In this document: positions 37,830-48,067 of the stretch, piece by piece
Position numbering within the stretch: the stretch's first letter is position 1
Layout: every line of letters begins with the position of its first letter
Source: Psychrobacter sp. 72-O-c
GTDB taxonomy: Bacteria; Pseudomonadota; Gammaproteobacteria; Pseudomonadales; Moraxellaceae
Reading direction: 5' to 3'
Assembly: GCF_904846605.1 (NCBI RefSeq)
Contig: NZ_CAJHBI010000006.1
Location: forward strand, 59,872 to 123,871
Length of the DNA: 64,000 nt
Position numbers and translations under genes: made by a program
The notes under the pieces: model-generated
Told to the model about the DNA's origin: nothing
What the model saw: the letters and a program-made list of their open reading frames with translations, nothing else
Database searches by the model: none

Positions 37830-38211
37830 GACAGATCTCATAAGTGAGTGAATAGGTAAATGACGATGAGTAAACGATACTAAATAATATTAAATGATAT
37901 CTACAGAATAGCCAGTAAAAAATTGCAACTCTATCGCATCGTTACTTCTGCTTAACAGGAGTATTTTAAGACAAAAAAGCATAATTGAAGACTCAGAAGT
38001 GCCGATTTGTACGGTAAAGACATAGCGCTCGGATGTGATAAAAAACCTTTGGATTTGGTAGTCGTAAACTCGTGCTGCTAATATTTCTTGTATAATTAAT
38101 AGCAATAGAGATCTTATACATAAATACGGCCACAAAAAAACACCTGCTATAAAACAGGTGTTTTCTTTGGTTTGAGAACAGCCAGCCTAACCACACTTAG
38201 ATCTAAATTGA
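37830..38211. other. Intergenic region upstream of the molybdopterin oxidoreductase
   Basis: About 380 bases. Apart from the ABC-operon terminator at 38137-38164 it holds only AT-rich sequence, including the presumed promoter of the oxidoreductase. No gene is evident. Confidence 0.4.
38137..38168. terminator. Terminator of the ABC permease/ATPase genes
   Basis: AAAACACCTG (38137-38146) pairs with CAGGTGTTTT (38155-38164) across 8 bases, with A- and T-runs on both sides. It lies 47 bases past the ATPase stop codon. Confidence 0.85.
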
Positions 38212-39006
38212 TTAACTTAAAATCAAACTGTCATCGTCGACTTTTTCGCCACGAGTTTGCTCAAACATATCGAGTAAATCATGGACGGTCATACCTTCAC
38301 GTCTTTCGCCAGAGACATCGAGTACCACTTCACCTTGGTGTAGCATCACGGTTCTAGTACCATGCGCCAATGCTTGCTGCATTGAGTGGGTGACCATCAT
38401 AGTCGTCAGATTATTGTCAGTGACAATCTGATCGGTCAATTTTGATACAAACGCCGCGGTCTTAGGATCAAGAGCAGCCGTATGCTCATCGAGCAACAAT
38501 ATTTTGGACGGTTGCAACGATGCCATCAATAGGCTTACTGCTTGGCGCTGACCACCTGACAATAACCCCATACGATCCGTTAAACGATTCTCTAACCCCA
38601 GTTTAAGTACGGCAAGCTTTTCTCGAAACAGCTCACGGTTACCTGAGTTTAAAGCAAGACTCAAACCACGCTTATCGCCGCGCTTATAGGCTAAAGCCAT
38701 ATTCTCTTCAATAGTTAGCGCCTCGCAAGTTCCGGCCATCGGGTCTTGGAACACGCGCGCTACCCAATGGGCACGTTGATAGGTGGTTTTTTTGGTGACA
38801 TCGATACCATTGAGCAGGATTGAGCCACTATCCACTAGATTCGTACCACTGACTGCATTCAAAAACGTTGATTTACCTGCACCATTAGTACCAATGACGG
38901 TAACAAACTCACCATCGGCGATATTTAAATTAATACCGCGTAAAGCTGGGTTTTCAATAGGCGTTCCTGGATTAAAGGTCAACCGCAAATCTTTGGCTTG
39001 CATCAT
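38212..39006 (-). CDS. ABC transporter ATP-binding protein (TrpZ-like)
   Basis: A 264-residue ABC ATPase. Walker A is VIGTNGAGKSTFLNA (about 37-51), the signature motif is LLSGGQRQAVSLLM, Walker B is SKILLLDEHTAAL, and the switch His is in MMVTHSMQQAL. The acidic Glu after Walker B is present. It powers the adjacent permease and the substrate-binding lipoproteins 1.4-3.5 kb upstream. The family (LivF/BraF-like with a single ATPase) matches the TrpXYZ-type uptake systems. The start has an AAGGAA ribosome binding site. The permease gene ends 92 bases upstream on the same strand. Confidence 0.92.
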   Translation of the reverse strand: MMQAKDLRLTFNPGTPIENPALRGINLNIADGEFVTVIGTNGAGKSTFLNAVSGTNLVDSGSILLNGIDVTKKTTYQRAHWVARVFQDPMAGTCEALTIEENMALAYKRGDKRGLSLALNSGNRELFREKLAVLKLGLENRLTDRMGLLSGGQRQAVSLLMASLQPSKILLLDEHTAALDPKTAAFVSKLTDQIVTDNNLTTMMVTHSMQQALAHGTRTVMLHQGEVVLDVSGERREGMTVHDLLDMFEQTRGEKVDDDSLILS

Positions 39007-39098
39007 ATCTGTTATTCCTTAATTATTATTCCTTATGCTTTATTCAAGCTTAACGAGTACAGTCGCTATCATCATTGTTTTACTGTTATTCGTTGAGC

Positions 39099-39998
39099 TT
39101 AAACGCGCAATTTACGACTTAAAAACCTATTCTTGGCTTTTGGTAGCACCAATGCAAACACGACCAACAATGCGGTGATTAAGTTTAAATCTTGCGGGCC
39201 AAAGCCAATACTACGCAAAATATCACTTGATAGTGCCACCTGAATAAATAACTTATAAAGGATAGCGCCGATAATAACGGCAATGGTAATAAGCCAAATA
39301 CGCTTGGCGGGAATAATGGTTTCACCAATGATGACCGCGGCCAGACCAATGACAATGGTACCGATACCGATAGAGATATCTGCGCCACCTTGGGTCTGTA
39401 CAAACAGTGCGCCTGCTAAGGCAATTAGACCGTTAGAGACTGCCATACCGATAATGGTCATCCACGAGGTATTAATACCTTGGGCTTGCGCCATCTTTAG
39501 GTTGGAGCCGGTCGCGCGCATAGACAGGCCGGTTTCAGTACTATAAAACCAATCCAAGAATAGCTTGGCCAATATTACTACCACGCCGATAATTAAGCAG
39601 CGCATCCAGTAACCATTACCGTCGGTAACCAGCGTACTAAATACAGTGTTTTCACCCAGTAGCGGTAAGTTTGGCGCACCCATAATTCGTAAGTTGACAG
39701 AATATAGCGCGACCATCACTAAAATACTGGCTAATAGCTGTAAGATACCGAGCTTGACATGTAGCCAGGCAGTGACGATACCCGCTACTGAGCCTGCAAG
39801 CATACCAAAGGCACAAGCCAGCCAAGGATTGATGCCAGCGACAATAGAGACACCGGCAACCGCGCCACCTAACGGAAAACTTCCGTCTGCTGTTAAATCA
39901 GGAAAATCAAGAGTACGAAATGAGATAAGGACGCCAAGCGCCACTAGGCCATAAATCAGACCGCTTTCAAGCGCACCAAAAAAAGCAATTAAGGACAT
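39099..39998 (-). CDS. ABC transporter permease (TrpY-like)
   Basis: A 299-residue membrane protein with about 8-9 hydrophobic segments. FGALESGLIYGLVALGVLIS at the start and the conserved TADGSFPLGGAVAGV stretch, together with GETIIPAKRIWLIT and DLNLITALLVVFALVLPKAK at the end, fit the permease of tryptophan/tyrosine-type ABC importers. It sits directly before the ATPase gene. The two substrate-binding lipoprotein genes lie upstream, separated by a terminator-like hairpin near 40262-40280. A separate promoter or partial read-through would therefore set permease/ATPase levels. Confidence 0.9.
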   Translation of the reverse strand: MSLIAFFGALESGLIYGLVALGVLISFRTLDFPDLTADGSFPLGGAVAGVSIVAGINPWLACAFGMLAGSVAGIVTAWLHVKLGILQLLASILVMVALYSVNLRIMGAPNLPLLGENTVFSTLVTDGNGYWMRCLIIGVVVILAKLFLDWFYSTETGLSMRATGSNLKMAQAQGINTSWMTIIGMAVSNGLIALAGALFVQTQGGADISIGIGTIVIGLAAVIIGETIIPAKRIWLITIAVIIGAILYKLFIQVALSSDILRSIGFGPQDLNLITALLVVFALVLPKAKNRFLSRKLRV

Positions 39999-40402
39999 AA
40001 GGTATCAGTAAGTCATAACCAAGCGTTCAGCAACCAAGGCGATTAATAGATGTGTGTCAGTTACTAATATCAGGTACTAGGGTCAGTGACTAGCATCATT
40101 AATAAGCGCCTATAAACCGAACGACTAAGCGGTGAATTTAACAGATCAAACAATCTGCGGTTAGGGTAAACCAGAACATGTCACAACGAGCAATTATGAT
40201 AAGCTACTTTGGTTAGAAACACTCCAAGTTTTTAAAACTTTCAAATCGCTTAAAAAATAAGCCCAGCTGATTGAGCTATAGCTGGGTTTTGTGCGTTCAA
40301 CAAGTAGCATTATTACTTTAAAGACAGGCGACCATTATTTATTAAGCATTAACTAAGCTTCAATATAGTCGTCTGTCTCATACTGCGAGTAATAAAAAAG
40401 CG
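39999..40402. other. Intergenic region between substrate-binding and permease genes
   Basis: About 400 bases containing a minus-strand terminator-like hairpin (listed separately). I see no gene. The presumed permease promoter must lie between 39999 and about 40260. Confidence 0.4.
40255..40285 (-). terminator. Terminator-like hairpin after the substrate-binding genes
   Basis: On the minus strand AACCCAGCT pairs with AGCTGGGCTT across a short loop, followed by a T-rich stretch TTATTTTTT. It separates the substrate-binding genes from the permease gene. Confidence 0.65.
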
Positions 40403-41425
40403 CTATTCTACCACTTCTTTTGCTTTGTCGATAACGGCTTGTGGCAAAGTGATGCCTTCAGCTTCAGCGTTCTTTGGGCTGACATATAAATTAAGAGCCT
40501 GCGGCGTATAAACAGGGATATCGCCCGCTTTTTCACCGTTTAAGATACGCACCACGATTTTTCCCGTTTCGCGACCAAGGTCATAATAGTCAACGCCTAA
40601 TGCGGCAATGGCACCGCGCGCAACAGAGCTGGTATCAGAAGCAATCAGCGGTATTTTACTTTCTCTGGCCACTTGAAACAGCGACTCATAGGCAGATACA
40701 ACATTATTATCGGTTGAGGTATAGATCATATCGACCTTACCTTCTAAGCTACGTGCTGCCATGGCGATATCAGTACTACGCTGGGCAGGAGCTTCGTGCA
40801 CAGTTATCCCAAGCGGTGCTAGTTTTTCTTTTAGATTCTCTAGGATAATAGTTGAGTTCACCTCACCTGGACTATAGACGTAGCCAACATTCTTTAAGTT
40901 TGGAATAATTTGGCGCATTAAGGCAATTTGTGGTTCATAAGGAAGCGCATCAGAGCCACCGGTGACATTGGTACCAGAACCATCAAGTGTAGGTACCAAT
41001 TTGGCTTCAACAGGGTCAGTGACGGCTGAGAATACCAATGGAATAGTACTGGTTGCAGCAGCAACCGACTGCGCCGATGGCGTACCAATAGCGACGATAA
41101 CGTCTGAGTTGTCTGCGACAAACTGCTTGGCAATTTGACCAGCGGTAGCCGTATTACCTTGGGCGCTTTGGAAGTTAACGGTTAAGTTTTCGCCTTCTTT
41201 AAAACCAGCTTCATTCAGCTCATCGATAACGCCTTTACGCACTTCATCAAGCGCTGGATGCTCAACGATAGCCGTAATAGCGACCGTCTTCATAGCCGTA
41301 GCAGCATCGCCACCAGCGGCGTCATTAGCGGTCGTATCTTGTGCTGACTGATTACAACCAGTCAAGATAGCGGTACAAACACCGCCCCATAATAGAGCTT
41401 TGGCAAAACGATTTTGATACAACAT
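40403..41425 (-). CDS. ABC transporter substrate-binding lipoprotein, copy 1 (TrpX-like)
   Basis: A 340-residue periplasmic binding protein with a lipobox LTGC (Cys at about 24). The ABC_sub_bind (PF04392) fold shows in VAITAIVEHPALDEVRKGVI, the shared NFQSAQGNTATAGQIAKQF block, ATSTIPLVFSAVTDPVEAKL and VVSAYESLFQVARESKIPL. It captures a ligand, probably an aromatic amino acid or similar compound by analogy with TrpX, and delivers it to the permease. It is the second of two tandem paralogues (64-base gap). Both copies show the same motifs and likely arose by duplication. Confidence 0.9.
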   Translation of the reverse strand: MLYQNRFAKALLWGGVCTAILTGCNQSAQDTTANDAAGGDAATAMKTVAITAIVEHPALDEVRKGVIDELNEAGFKEGENLTVNFQSAQGNTATAGQIAKQFVADNSDVIVAIGTPSAQSVAAATSTIPLVFSAVTDPVEAKLVPTLDGSGTNVTGGSDALPYEPQIALMRQIIPNLKNVGYVYSPGEVNSTIILENLKEKLAPLGITVHEAPAQRSTDIAMAARSLEGKVDMIYTSTDNNVVSAYESLFQVARESKIPLIASDTSSVARGAIAALGVDYYDLGRETGKIVVRILNGEKAGDIPVYTPQALNLYVSPKNAEAEGITLPQAVIDKAKEVVE

Positions 41426-41489
41426 GGGTCTTACTCCTAAAAATAATAATGTGTCCGTACAATAAATAAAGGATAGCGTCTAATCGCAG

Positions 41490-42548
41490 TTATTTGTTTG
41501 CCGTTTGGGTTTTTGTATCGACATTGACTGCGTTCTTAAGCATGTCCGCTGGTAAGCTAACGCCTTGTGCCTTGGCGTGTTTAGGACTGACGTATAATGT
41601 CAGATCATTCATTACTTCTGGCTTAATCGTGTTGACCGCTTCACCATTTAAGATGCGGTAAACCATCTTGCCAGTAACCCGTCCAAAATCATAATCATTA
41701 ACACCCAGAGCTGCGGTTGCGCCGCGCTGAACGCTAAACTCATCAGAGGCGACGATAGGCATTTGGATCTCGTTAGCCGCCTGAGTCATCGCTTCAAAAG
41801 CAGAAGCCACGTTATTATCAAATGAGGTGTAAATGATATCGGCGCGTCCTTGTAAGCTGCGCGTTGCCATACCAATATCAGTGGGGCGGTTGGCTGGGAT
41901 ATCTAGTAAGGATAGACCTCGTGCCGGTAAGGCTTCTTTAAGATTATCACGTAACGATACTGAATTAGCTTCGCCAGGGCTATAAACATAACCAATAGTC
42001 TTAATGCTTGGCTTAATTTTCTGTAATAAATCCAGCTGCGGCTCTAGAGGCAGTTGGCTTGATAAACCCGTTAAATTGTCTTGAAACGGCTTACCGTCTG
42101 CGGTGATTAGCTTAGCACCAAGTGGGTCTGATACTGCGGTATAGACAATCGGTATCGTAGTCGTTGCCGCAACGACAGACTGCGCTGATGGAGTGGAGAT
42201 AGCGACAATGGCATCTGGGTTGTCCCCAGCAAACTGTTTGGCAATCTGACCAGCCGTTGCGGTGTTACCTTGCGCGCTTTGGAAATTAACTTTTAAGTTC
42301 TTACCTTCGACATAACCATTGTCTGCCAACTCATCGATGATGCCGCGGCGCATGTCATCAAGCGATGGATGCTCGACAATTTGGGTGATGGCCAGTGTTT
42401 TGGCCGGTTTTTCTGCGTTAGCGGTAGTAGTATCAGTCTCCGCCGCAGGTTCAGTAGAGGAGTTTGAGCAGCCCATTAGGCCAAGCGTACTGATGGCACT
42501 AATAGCAGCTCCGCACAGGCTTAGGCGTAGAGTTGTGGCAATAGTCAT
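41490..42548 (-). CDS. ABC transporter substrate-binding lipoprotein, copy 2 (TrpX-like)
   Basis: A 352-residue paralogue of the downstream gene with the lipobox LMGC (Cys at about 27) and a Thr/Glu/Ala-rich linker. It shares ITQIVEHPSLDDMRRGII, NFQSAQGNTATAGQIAKQF and the TTIPIVYTAVSDPLGAKL block with copy 1. It differs in loop regions (for example an extra ADGKPFQDNLTGLSSQLPL segment) and has a C-terminal extension VDTKTQTANK. Two binding proteins with one permease could broaden the substrate range of the importer, or adjust its affinity. Family assignment is secure; specificity is open. Confidence 0.9.
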   Translation of the reverse strand: MTIATTLRLSLCGAAISAISTLGLMGCSNSSTEPAAETDTTTANAEKPAKTLAITQIVEHPSLDDMRRGIIDELADNGYVEGKNLKVNFQSAQGNTATAGQIAKQFAGDNPDAIVAISTPSAQSVVAATTTIPIVYTAVSDPLGAKLITADGKPFQDNLTGLSSQLPLEPQLDLLQKIKPSIKTIGYVYSPGEANSVSLRDNLKEALPARGLSLLDIPANRPTDIGMATRSLQGRADIIYTSFDNNVASAFEAMTQAANEIQMPIVASDEFSVQRGATAALGVNDYDFGRVTGKMVYRILNGEAVNTIKPEVMNDLTLYVSPKHAKAQGVSLPADMLKNAVNVDTKTQTANK

Positions 42549-42888
42549 TATTAGGTTGGCTCTTAGGTTAGAAAATGCAGGTTAGCCGAATAGCAACATT
42601 AACTCTGCGATAGCGGGCTAACATTGAAGCGATCGTTTCCTTGATCATGATGTCTATATTATGACAGTAATGTAACCAATGGCAATAAGAAATTAAAGCG
42701 CTTTTGTCATCGGATTTATTAAGGTAATTGTTCGCTCATTTGTTGCTGATATTTTTAGGTTTTGCTATGAGTATTCAATGATAATAAAGGCTATAAAAAA
42801 GATGCCATAAAGACATCTTTTTTATTATCAACTTTATTTTTACTATAAGCTTTGATAGCTAAATCTTTAGCTGAACGCGTTAAGTCAT
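42549..42888. other. Intergenic region with metG terminator
   Basis: About 340 bases holding the metG terminator (42795-42823) and the presumed promoter for the substrate-binding genes. No ORF is evident. Confidence 0.4.
42795..42823. terminator. Terminator downstream of metG
   Basis: AAAAAAGATG (42795-42804) pairs with CATCTTTTTT (42814-42823) across 9 bases. The A- and T-runs make it functional in both directions. Confidence 0.8.
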
Positions 42889-45003
42889 TTAGGCGAGAAC
42901 ATCACCAATAACGGCAGCGTCTGGTAATGTAATAACCACCAGCGACGTCTTTGGATCGCCTGACGATAATACCATGCCTTCTGAGATGCCAAACTTCATC
43001 TTTCGCGGGGCAAGGTTGGTAACGCAAATCACCTTTTTGTCTACCAATTGTTCAGGCTCATAAAATTTACGAATACCGCTGAACACATTACGTGGTTGGG
43101 CCTCACCGACATCTAGAGTGAACTGCAGTAGCTTATCAGCGCCTTCAACATAATTACAGGCTAAGACGTGGGCAACTTTCATCTCAATCTTGGCAAAATC
43201 GTCAATGCCAATGTAATCGGCTTCCTCATCACTGTTTGTAGTATTGTCCTCAGTGGATTTAGCTTGAGTGCTTTTAGCAACATCAGTATTGGTTGCTGTT
43301 TGGCTAGTGCTTAGGGCTTCAGTTGGGGCTAACGATGCTTTTGAGGCTTCAACCATGGCCGCGACATCTTTTTCTTCAATACGCTGCATGAGTGGTTTGA
43401 ACTTATTGATTTTATGTCCCAGCAACCATTGATTACGACTGGCAAAGCTTAAGTCTTCAATGTTTAAGAATTCTTTGGCATTATTAGTGAGCTCAGGCAA
43501 TACGGGTGCTAAATACACCATCAACTGACGGAAGATATTAATCGCCACTGAGCAGACGTCTTGTACTTCTTGCTCTTTACCTTCAAGCTTAGCAAGCGCC
43601 CAAGGTTTTTTGTCATCGATATACTCATTGGCTTTGTCAGCGCACTGCATGATTAAGCGCATAGCGCGTGAGAACTCGCGGTTCTCATAAGCGGCCGCAA
43701 TCTCGTCACCAGTTTTGGTAATGTCTTCTAATAGACGCGGCTCAGCACAAATCTCTGATAGCATACCATCATATTTTTTGACCAAAAACCCAGCACTGCG
43801 ACTGGCGATATTAACCACTTTACCAACCAAGTCAGAATTGACCTTTTGCATAAAGTCTTCTAAATCGAGGTTAATATCTTCAACTTTATCAGATAGCTTG
43901 CTAGCAAAGTAATAACGTAGATATTCAGGATGTAAATGGTCAGCGTAAGTTTCGGCCTTGATAAAAGTACCGCGCGACTTACTCATCTTCTCGCCATTGA
44001 CCATCAGGAAGCCGTGGGCAAAGACCCCGGTTGGTGTGCGGAATTCACTACCGGCAAGCATAGCTGGCCAAAATAAGGCATGGAAGTAAACGATATCTTT
44101 GCCAATGAAGTGATAAACCTCAGTTTTATGTTCATTTTCTTGCAACCAATAATGGTCAAAGTCTAGGGCGTCATCGGTGCCAGCGCGCTGATCGCATAGG
44201 TTCTTAAAGCTGGCCATATAACCGACAGGAGCGTCAAGCCACACATAAAAGTACTTGTCCGGCTCATCGTTTGGGGTATCGGGTATTTGAAAACCAAAAT
44301 AAGGCGCATCGCGGGAAATATCCCAGCTAGCAAGGCCGGAATCGAACCATTCCTGTAACTTATTAGCAATCGCAGGTTGCAAGCGATTATCGCTGCGTGT
44401 CCAGTCTTGCAAGAATTGCTCAAACTCGGGCAAATCAAAGAAATAGTGCTTGGACGTTTTGAGCGTTGGCGTCGCGCCTGATAGTGTGGACTGCGGGTCT
44501 TTGAGTTCGGTCGCATTGTACGTTGTGCCGCACACTTCACAATTATCGCCATATTGGTCAGGGGCTGCGCATTCAGGACAAGTGCCTTTGACAAAACGAT
44601 CCGCTAAAAACAGCTGTTTTTCGGGGTCAAAAAGCTGTTCGACGTCATGGGTAGAGATATGTCCGGCGCTATTAAGCCTACGATAAATTAGCTCAGAGAA
44701 ATGCTGATTTTCTTCTGAATGAGTCGTATGATAATTATCAAACTCAATCAAAAACTTAGCAAAGTCAGCTTCATGTGAAGCTTTAACCGTAGCAATCTGC
44801 TCTTCTGGCGTGATGCCATTGTCTTCGGCTTTGAGCATAATAGCCGTGCCGTGTGCATCATCGGCGCAGACATAGGTGACCTGATGGCCTTGCGCTTTCA
44901 TTGCGCGCGCCCAAATGTCAGTTTGAATGTATTCTACAAGATGCCCCAAATGAATGTAGCCATTGGCGTAGGGCAGGGCACTGGTTACTAAAATCTCACG
45001 CAC
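42889..45003 (-). CDS. metG: Methionyl-tRNA synthetase MetG
   Basis: MetG charges tRNA-Met with methionine and is essential. The 704-residue class I enzyme has the HIGH motif as HLGH in [16 protein letters not shown], the zinc-binding knuckles [14 protein letters not shown] and CEVC, and the KMSKS motif in [12 protein letters not shown]. The anticodon-binding domain follows. The C-terminal tRNA-binding OB-fold starts near residue 595 ([20 protein letters not shown]) after a Thr/Ala/Ser-rich linker; this dimerisation domain is found in E. coli MetG too. The start codon is GTG, with an AGGTG ribosome binding site. Transcription is leftward, ending at the strong hairpin at 42.8 kb. Confidence 0.98.
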   Translation of the reverse strand: MREILVTSALPYANGYIHLGHLVEYIQTDIWARAMKAQGHQVTYVCADDAHGTAIMLKAEDNGITPEEQIATVKASHEADFAKFLIEFDNYHTTHSEENQHFSELIYRRLNSAGHISTHDVEQLFDPEKQLFLADRFVKGTCPECAAPDQYGDNCEVCGTTYNATELKDPQSTLSGATPTLKTSKHYFFDLPEFEQFLQDWTRSDNRLQPAIANKLQEWFDSGLASWDISRDAPYFGFQIPDTPNDEPDKYFYVWLDAPVGYMASFKNLCDQRAGTDDALDFDHYWLQENEHKTEVYHFIGKDIVYFHALFWPAMLAGSEFRTPTGVFAHGFLMVNGEKMSKSRGTFIKAETYADHLHPEYLRYYFASKLSDKVEDINLDLEDFMQKVNSDLVGKVVNIASRSAGFLVKKYDGMLSEICAEPRLLEDITKTGDEIAAAYENREFSRAMRLIMQCADKANEYIDDKKPWALAKLEGKEQEVQDVCSVAINIFRQLMVYLAPVLPELTNNAKEFLNIEDLSFASRNQWLLGHKINKFKPLMQRIEEKDVAAMVEASKASLAPTEALSTSQTATNTDVAKSTQAKSTEDNTTNSDEEADYIGIDDFAKIEMKVAHVLACNYVEGADKLLQFTLDVGEAQPRNVFSGIRKFYEPEQLVDKKVICVTNLAPRKMKFGISEGMVLSSGDPKTSLVVITLPDAAVIGDVLA

Positions 45004-45408
45004 AAAATCACCTATATCATAATATAAACGGGTTAATTATCAAACGTCATAAGCCATTCATTGATAGCTATTAGTAGACGCGATGTTATTATAAAGTCTA
45101 AAAGCTATGAAAACTAAAAAAATGGTTTCTATGATACCGTAATTCAGCCGAATTTGTGCCATTGCTTAGTAAGTATCTTTATAACGTTCGCAGTAATAAT
45201 CTCATGATGTGCTCATTAGAAAGGCACTCATTTTCTCTTCTATTGGTAAAGTCTCTGAACGCTCTTGCTGATTATCAGCAACAACAAAACCCAATCGACT
45301 ACCAACCAATTGGGTTTTGTTGTTAAATATTTAGCTCAGCACTTTTTAAAGTTTAGATATCCTCTAGAACGAGCTAAGTTAAAACGGACTAAACCAAAAG
45401 GAACTAGG
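45004..45408. other. Intergenic region between metG and the GntP gene
   Basis: About 400 bases with the metG promoter side and the terminator of the GntP gene (45282-45322). No further gene or repeat is visible. Confidence 0.4.
45282..45322. terminator. Terminator of the GntP permease gene
   Basis: CAACAAAACCCAAT (45282-45295) and ATTGGGTTTTGTTG (45309-45322) form a perfect 14-bp stem with a 13-base loop. It lies about 90 bases beyond the GntP stop codon. Confidence 0.85.
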
Positions 45409-46896
45409 CTAGAACGAACCAAATAGCGTGCCTAAGATAATGACTGCTACCACAGCAATTAGTGGAATAACCATAGTTACCATCGCTAGGTTGAGATAAG
45501 ACTGTTTATGGGTCAAACCACAAATTGCAAGGAGGGTGATGACCGCGCCGCTGTGCGGTAAAGTATCAAGTCCACCTGCCGCCATAACTGCGACTCGATG
45601 CATCAATTCTGGATCAATGCCTGCCTCGACTGCCATCCGTAAATAGTCTTCGCCTAAAGTTGTAAGGGCAATACTTAAACCACCCGATGATGAGCCTGTG
45701 ATACCAGCAAGGGTCGTCATCGCTACCGCTTCTGAAATCAGTGGGTTATCAGGACTTAGGTTTAAGATACTGTCACGAATAATAAGGAAGCCTGCAAGTG
45801 AGGCAATGACTGCCCCATAACCGACTTCTGAACCGGTGTTAAAGATTGGCAACATCGAATCATAAGTACCACGGTTAATGGTTTTTTGTAGATCGTTCCA
45901 ATGACCGATACGCAGTAGAATCAGCACCACACAAGCAATAATTAGCGAGATAATAATTGACCATAAGCCTAAAGAGCCAGCAATATTAAGGTCAGGGTAT
46001 TGAGTTTGCAGATTGCTAAAATCCATGGACGGAAAAATAGCGTAAGTCAGTAAGGCGTTTAAGCCAATGACCAAGACCAGCGGTATCATTGCAATGCCAA
46101 ATGAAGTGTGATGGGTATCACGTGCCTCGGCGGCTGTTGCTAAGTTGCTTTGCGCCACATTGCTTTGAGCGTCATTATTCTGTTCATCATTGTTGCTTGC
46201 TTTTTCATTTTTAATAGCACCGCTTTCGCCCTCAAACTCATCATCATGCTGACCATAGCCTTCACCCACAGCGTTGGCTTTGTTCGCTCGCGACTGTAGC
46301 CACAACCAACCAAAGATAAACATAATCGTACCGCCGATGATACCTAGAATAGGCGCGGCAAACACGTTAGTATTATAGTAAGGAATTGGAATGGCGTTTT
46401 GAATCGCAGGCGTGCCTGGTAGCGCGGTCATGGTAAAGGTAAATGAGCCTAGCGCAATGGCAGCTGGTATCAAGCGCTTAGGAATATCAGCGGCTTTGAA
46501 CAAGTCTTTGGCGATGGGATAGATAGCAAAGGCCACGACGAACAAGGAGACACCGCCATAAGTCAAAATGGCACAGACTAAAATGACTGCAAGGATTGCT
46601 TTGCTTGCGCCGAGTTTTTTGACTACAGTATTGGCAATCGCTGTCGCAGCACCTGAATCTGCCATCAAGCGACCAAATAGCGCACCTAATAAGAAAATAG
46701 GGAAGAATTTGAGCAAGAAGCCACTCAATGCGGACATAAAAACATCAGTATAAGCAGGAATACTGCTTAAGAAATCTCCTGATAAAAATACCGCTAAAAT
46801 CGCCATAATCGGTGCCAAAATCAGCACGGAGTAACCACGATAAGCAAAGAACATCAATAATAATAAAGTAATAACAATGGCAAGTATGCTAAACAT
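45409..46896 (-). CDS. GntP family permease, probable D-beta-hydroxybutyrate/organic acid importer
   Basis: A 495-residue membrane protein with about 12-14 helices. GntP features include LFFAYRGYSVLILAPIMAIL, the FLLGALFGRLMADSGAA segment, ILTYGGVSLFVVAFAIYPIA and LTTLAGITGSSSGGLSIAL. A hydrophilic loop of about 60 residues (Asp/Glu/Asn-rich, QNNDAQSNVAQSN) interrupts the helices in the middle. The ATG at 46896 has an AAGGAGAGG site; an in-frame ATG at 46929 lacks one. It is divergent from scoA-scoB-3-hydroxybutyrate dehydrogenase. The same four functions are clustered in Bacillus subtilis (yxjC-scoA-scoB-yxjF), which supports ketone-body or hydroxybutyrate uptake. Confidence 0.85.
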   Translation of the reverse strand: MFSILAIVITLLLLMFFAYRGYSVLILAPIMAILAVFLSGDFLSSIPAYTDVFMSALSGFLLKFFPIFLLGALFGRLMADSGAATAIANTVVKKLGASKAILAVILVCAILTYGGVSLFVVAFAIYPIAKDLFKAADIPKRLIPAAIALGSFTFTMTALPGTPAIQNAIPIPYYNTNVFAAPILGIIGGTIMFIFGWLWLQSRANKANAVGEGYGQHDDEFEGESGAIKNEKASNNDEQNNDAQSNVAQSNLATAAEARDTHHTSFGIAMIPLVLVIGLNALLTYAIFPSMDFSNLQTQYPDLNIAGSLGLWSIIISLIIACVVLILLRIGHWNDLQKTINRGTYDSMLPIFNTGSEVGYGAVIASLAGFLIIRDSILNLSPDNPLISEAVAMTTLAGITGSSSGGLSIALTTLGEDYLRMAVEAGIDPELMHRVAVMAAGGLDTLPHSGAVITLLAICGLTHKQSYLNLAMVTMVIPLIAVVAVIILGTLFGSF

Positions 46897-47292
46897 GAGC
46901 GCCTCTCCTTGGCATAAAAAAATTGGCAATTATGTAGTGCTTGTCGTTATAGGTCAATACGTCATTTAAATTTAAAAATACCACTTAGCAGTGTGATATC
47001 GATAAATGTTTCGTATTTAATGAACACTTGTGCTGTCTATATTCAGAATCGCCCAAACCAATCACTGCTACCACTCCCTTGATGTTATTTTCTAGTCGTA
47101 ATAAGAATTATATGTTAAATTAACATAAGTATTTTAATTATCATATACTGATACAAAATGTATTGTTATTTATATTAATGACTGAGATTTTAGTTAATAG
47201 GGATAATCATACGATACAGACAAAAATACAGCGTGAACCAGTAACTTCTTCAAATACATAATAAGAAACATTAGACTGACAAGGAGATTAGT
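46897..47292. other. Divergent promoter region of the ketone-body module
   Basis: About 395 AT-rich bases between divergent GntP and scoA genes, presumably with both promoters. It contains a 17-base perfect palindrome (47111-47127). Confidence 0.5.
47111..47127. promoter_or_regulatory. 17-base palindrome, candidate operator
   Basis: TATGTTAAATTAACATA is two 8-base arms around a central A. It lies 215 bases from the GntP start and 166 from the scoA start, a suitable position to control both. The regulator is not in the immediate neighbourhood. Confidence 0.5.
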
Positions 47293-48006
47293 ATGAGTCA
47301 ATCAAAAGTATATAGCAGTGCTAACAGTGCGTTAGAAGGTATTATCAATAATGGACAGACCCTTGCCATTGGTGGCTTTGGCCTGTGCGGGATTCCTGAA
47401 GCTTTAATCGAAGCCTTACGTGATAGTGGCTTCAAGGATTTAACTTGCATCAGTAATAACGCTGGTGTCGATGATTTTGGATTGGGTTTGCTATTACAGA
47501 CGCGGCAAATCAAAAAAATGATCTCCTCCTACGTGGGTGAGAATAAAGAGTTTGAGCGTCAATATTTAGCAGGCGAGCTAGAAGTTGAGCTGACCCCGCA
47601 AGGCACATTGGCTGAAAAATTACGTGCTGGCGGCGCTGGTATTCCAGCGTTTTATACCGCCACTGGTGTGGGCACGCTAGTTGCTGAAGGCAAAGAAACC
47701 CGTGATTTTGATGGTCGTACTTATGTGCTTGAACATTCATTAGTTGCTGATGTGTCATTAATTAAAGCGCAAAAAGCGGACAAATCGGGCAATTTAATAT
47801 TCAATAAAACCGCTCGTAACTTCAACCCAGACTGCGCTATGGCAGGCAAAATTACTATTGCTGAAGTAGAAGAAATTGTAGAGATTGGCACGCTTGATCC
47901 TGATGAAATTCATCTACCGGGGATTTTTGTGCAGCGTATTGTATTAAATAGCAGCCCTGAAAAACGCATTGAAAAAACTACGACTAAAGCGGTTGAAGGT
48001 GCTTAG
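47293..48006 (+). CDS. scoA: Succinyl-CoA:3-ketoacid CoA-transferase subunit A
   Basis: The alpha subunit (237 residues) of a family I CoA-transferase that moves CoA from succinyl-CoA to acetoacetate. The family signature [16 protein letters not shown] (about 25-40) is clear, and the middle segment [21 protein letters not shown] and [17 protein letters not shown] are typical. The start has an AAGGAG site. The B subunit gene follows 61 bases downstream and a 3-hydroxybutyrate dehydrogenase gene follows that, so the three enzymes form a route from 3-hydroxybutyrate through acetoacetate to acetoacetyl-CoA. Confidence 0.95.
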   Translation: MSQSKVYSSANSALEGIINNGQTLAIGGFGLCGIPEALIEALRDSGFKDLTCISNNAGVDDFGLGLLLQTRQIKKMISSYVGENKEFERQYLAGELEVELTPQGTLAEKLRAGGAGIPAFYTATGVGTLVAEGKETRDFDGRTYVLEHSLVADVSLIKAQKADKSGNLIFNKTARNFNPDCAMAGKITIAEVEEIVEIGTLDPDEIHLPGIFVQRIVLNSSPEKRIEKTTTKAVEGA

Positions 48007-48067
48007 TTTTTAGTCAACAAATAACGCTACATCAATAATAGAATATTGTAAAAATAAGGAAGACATC

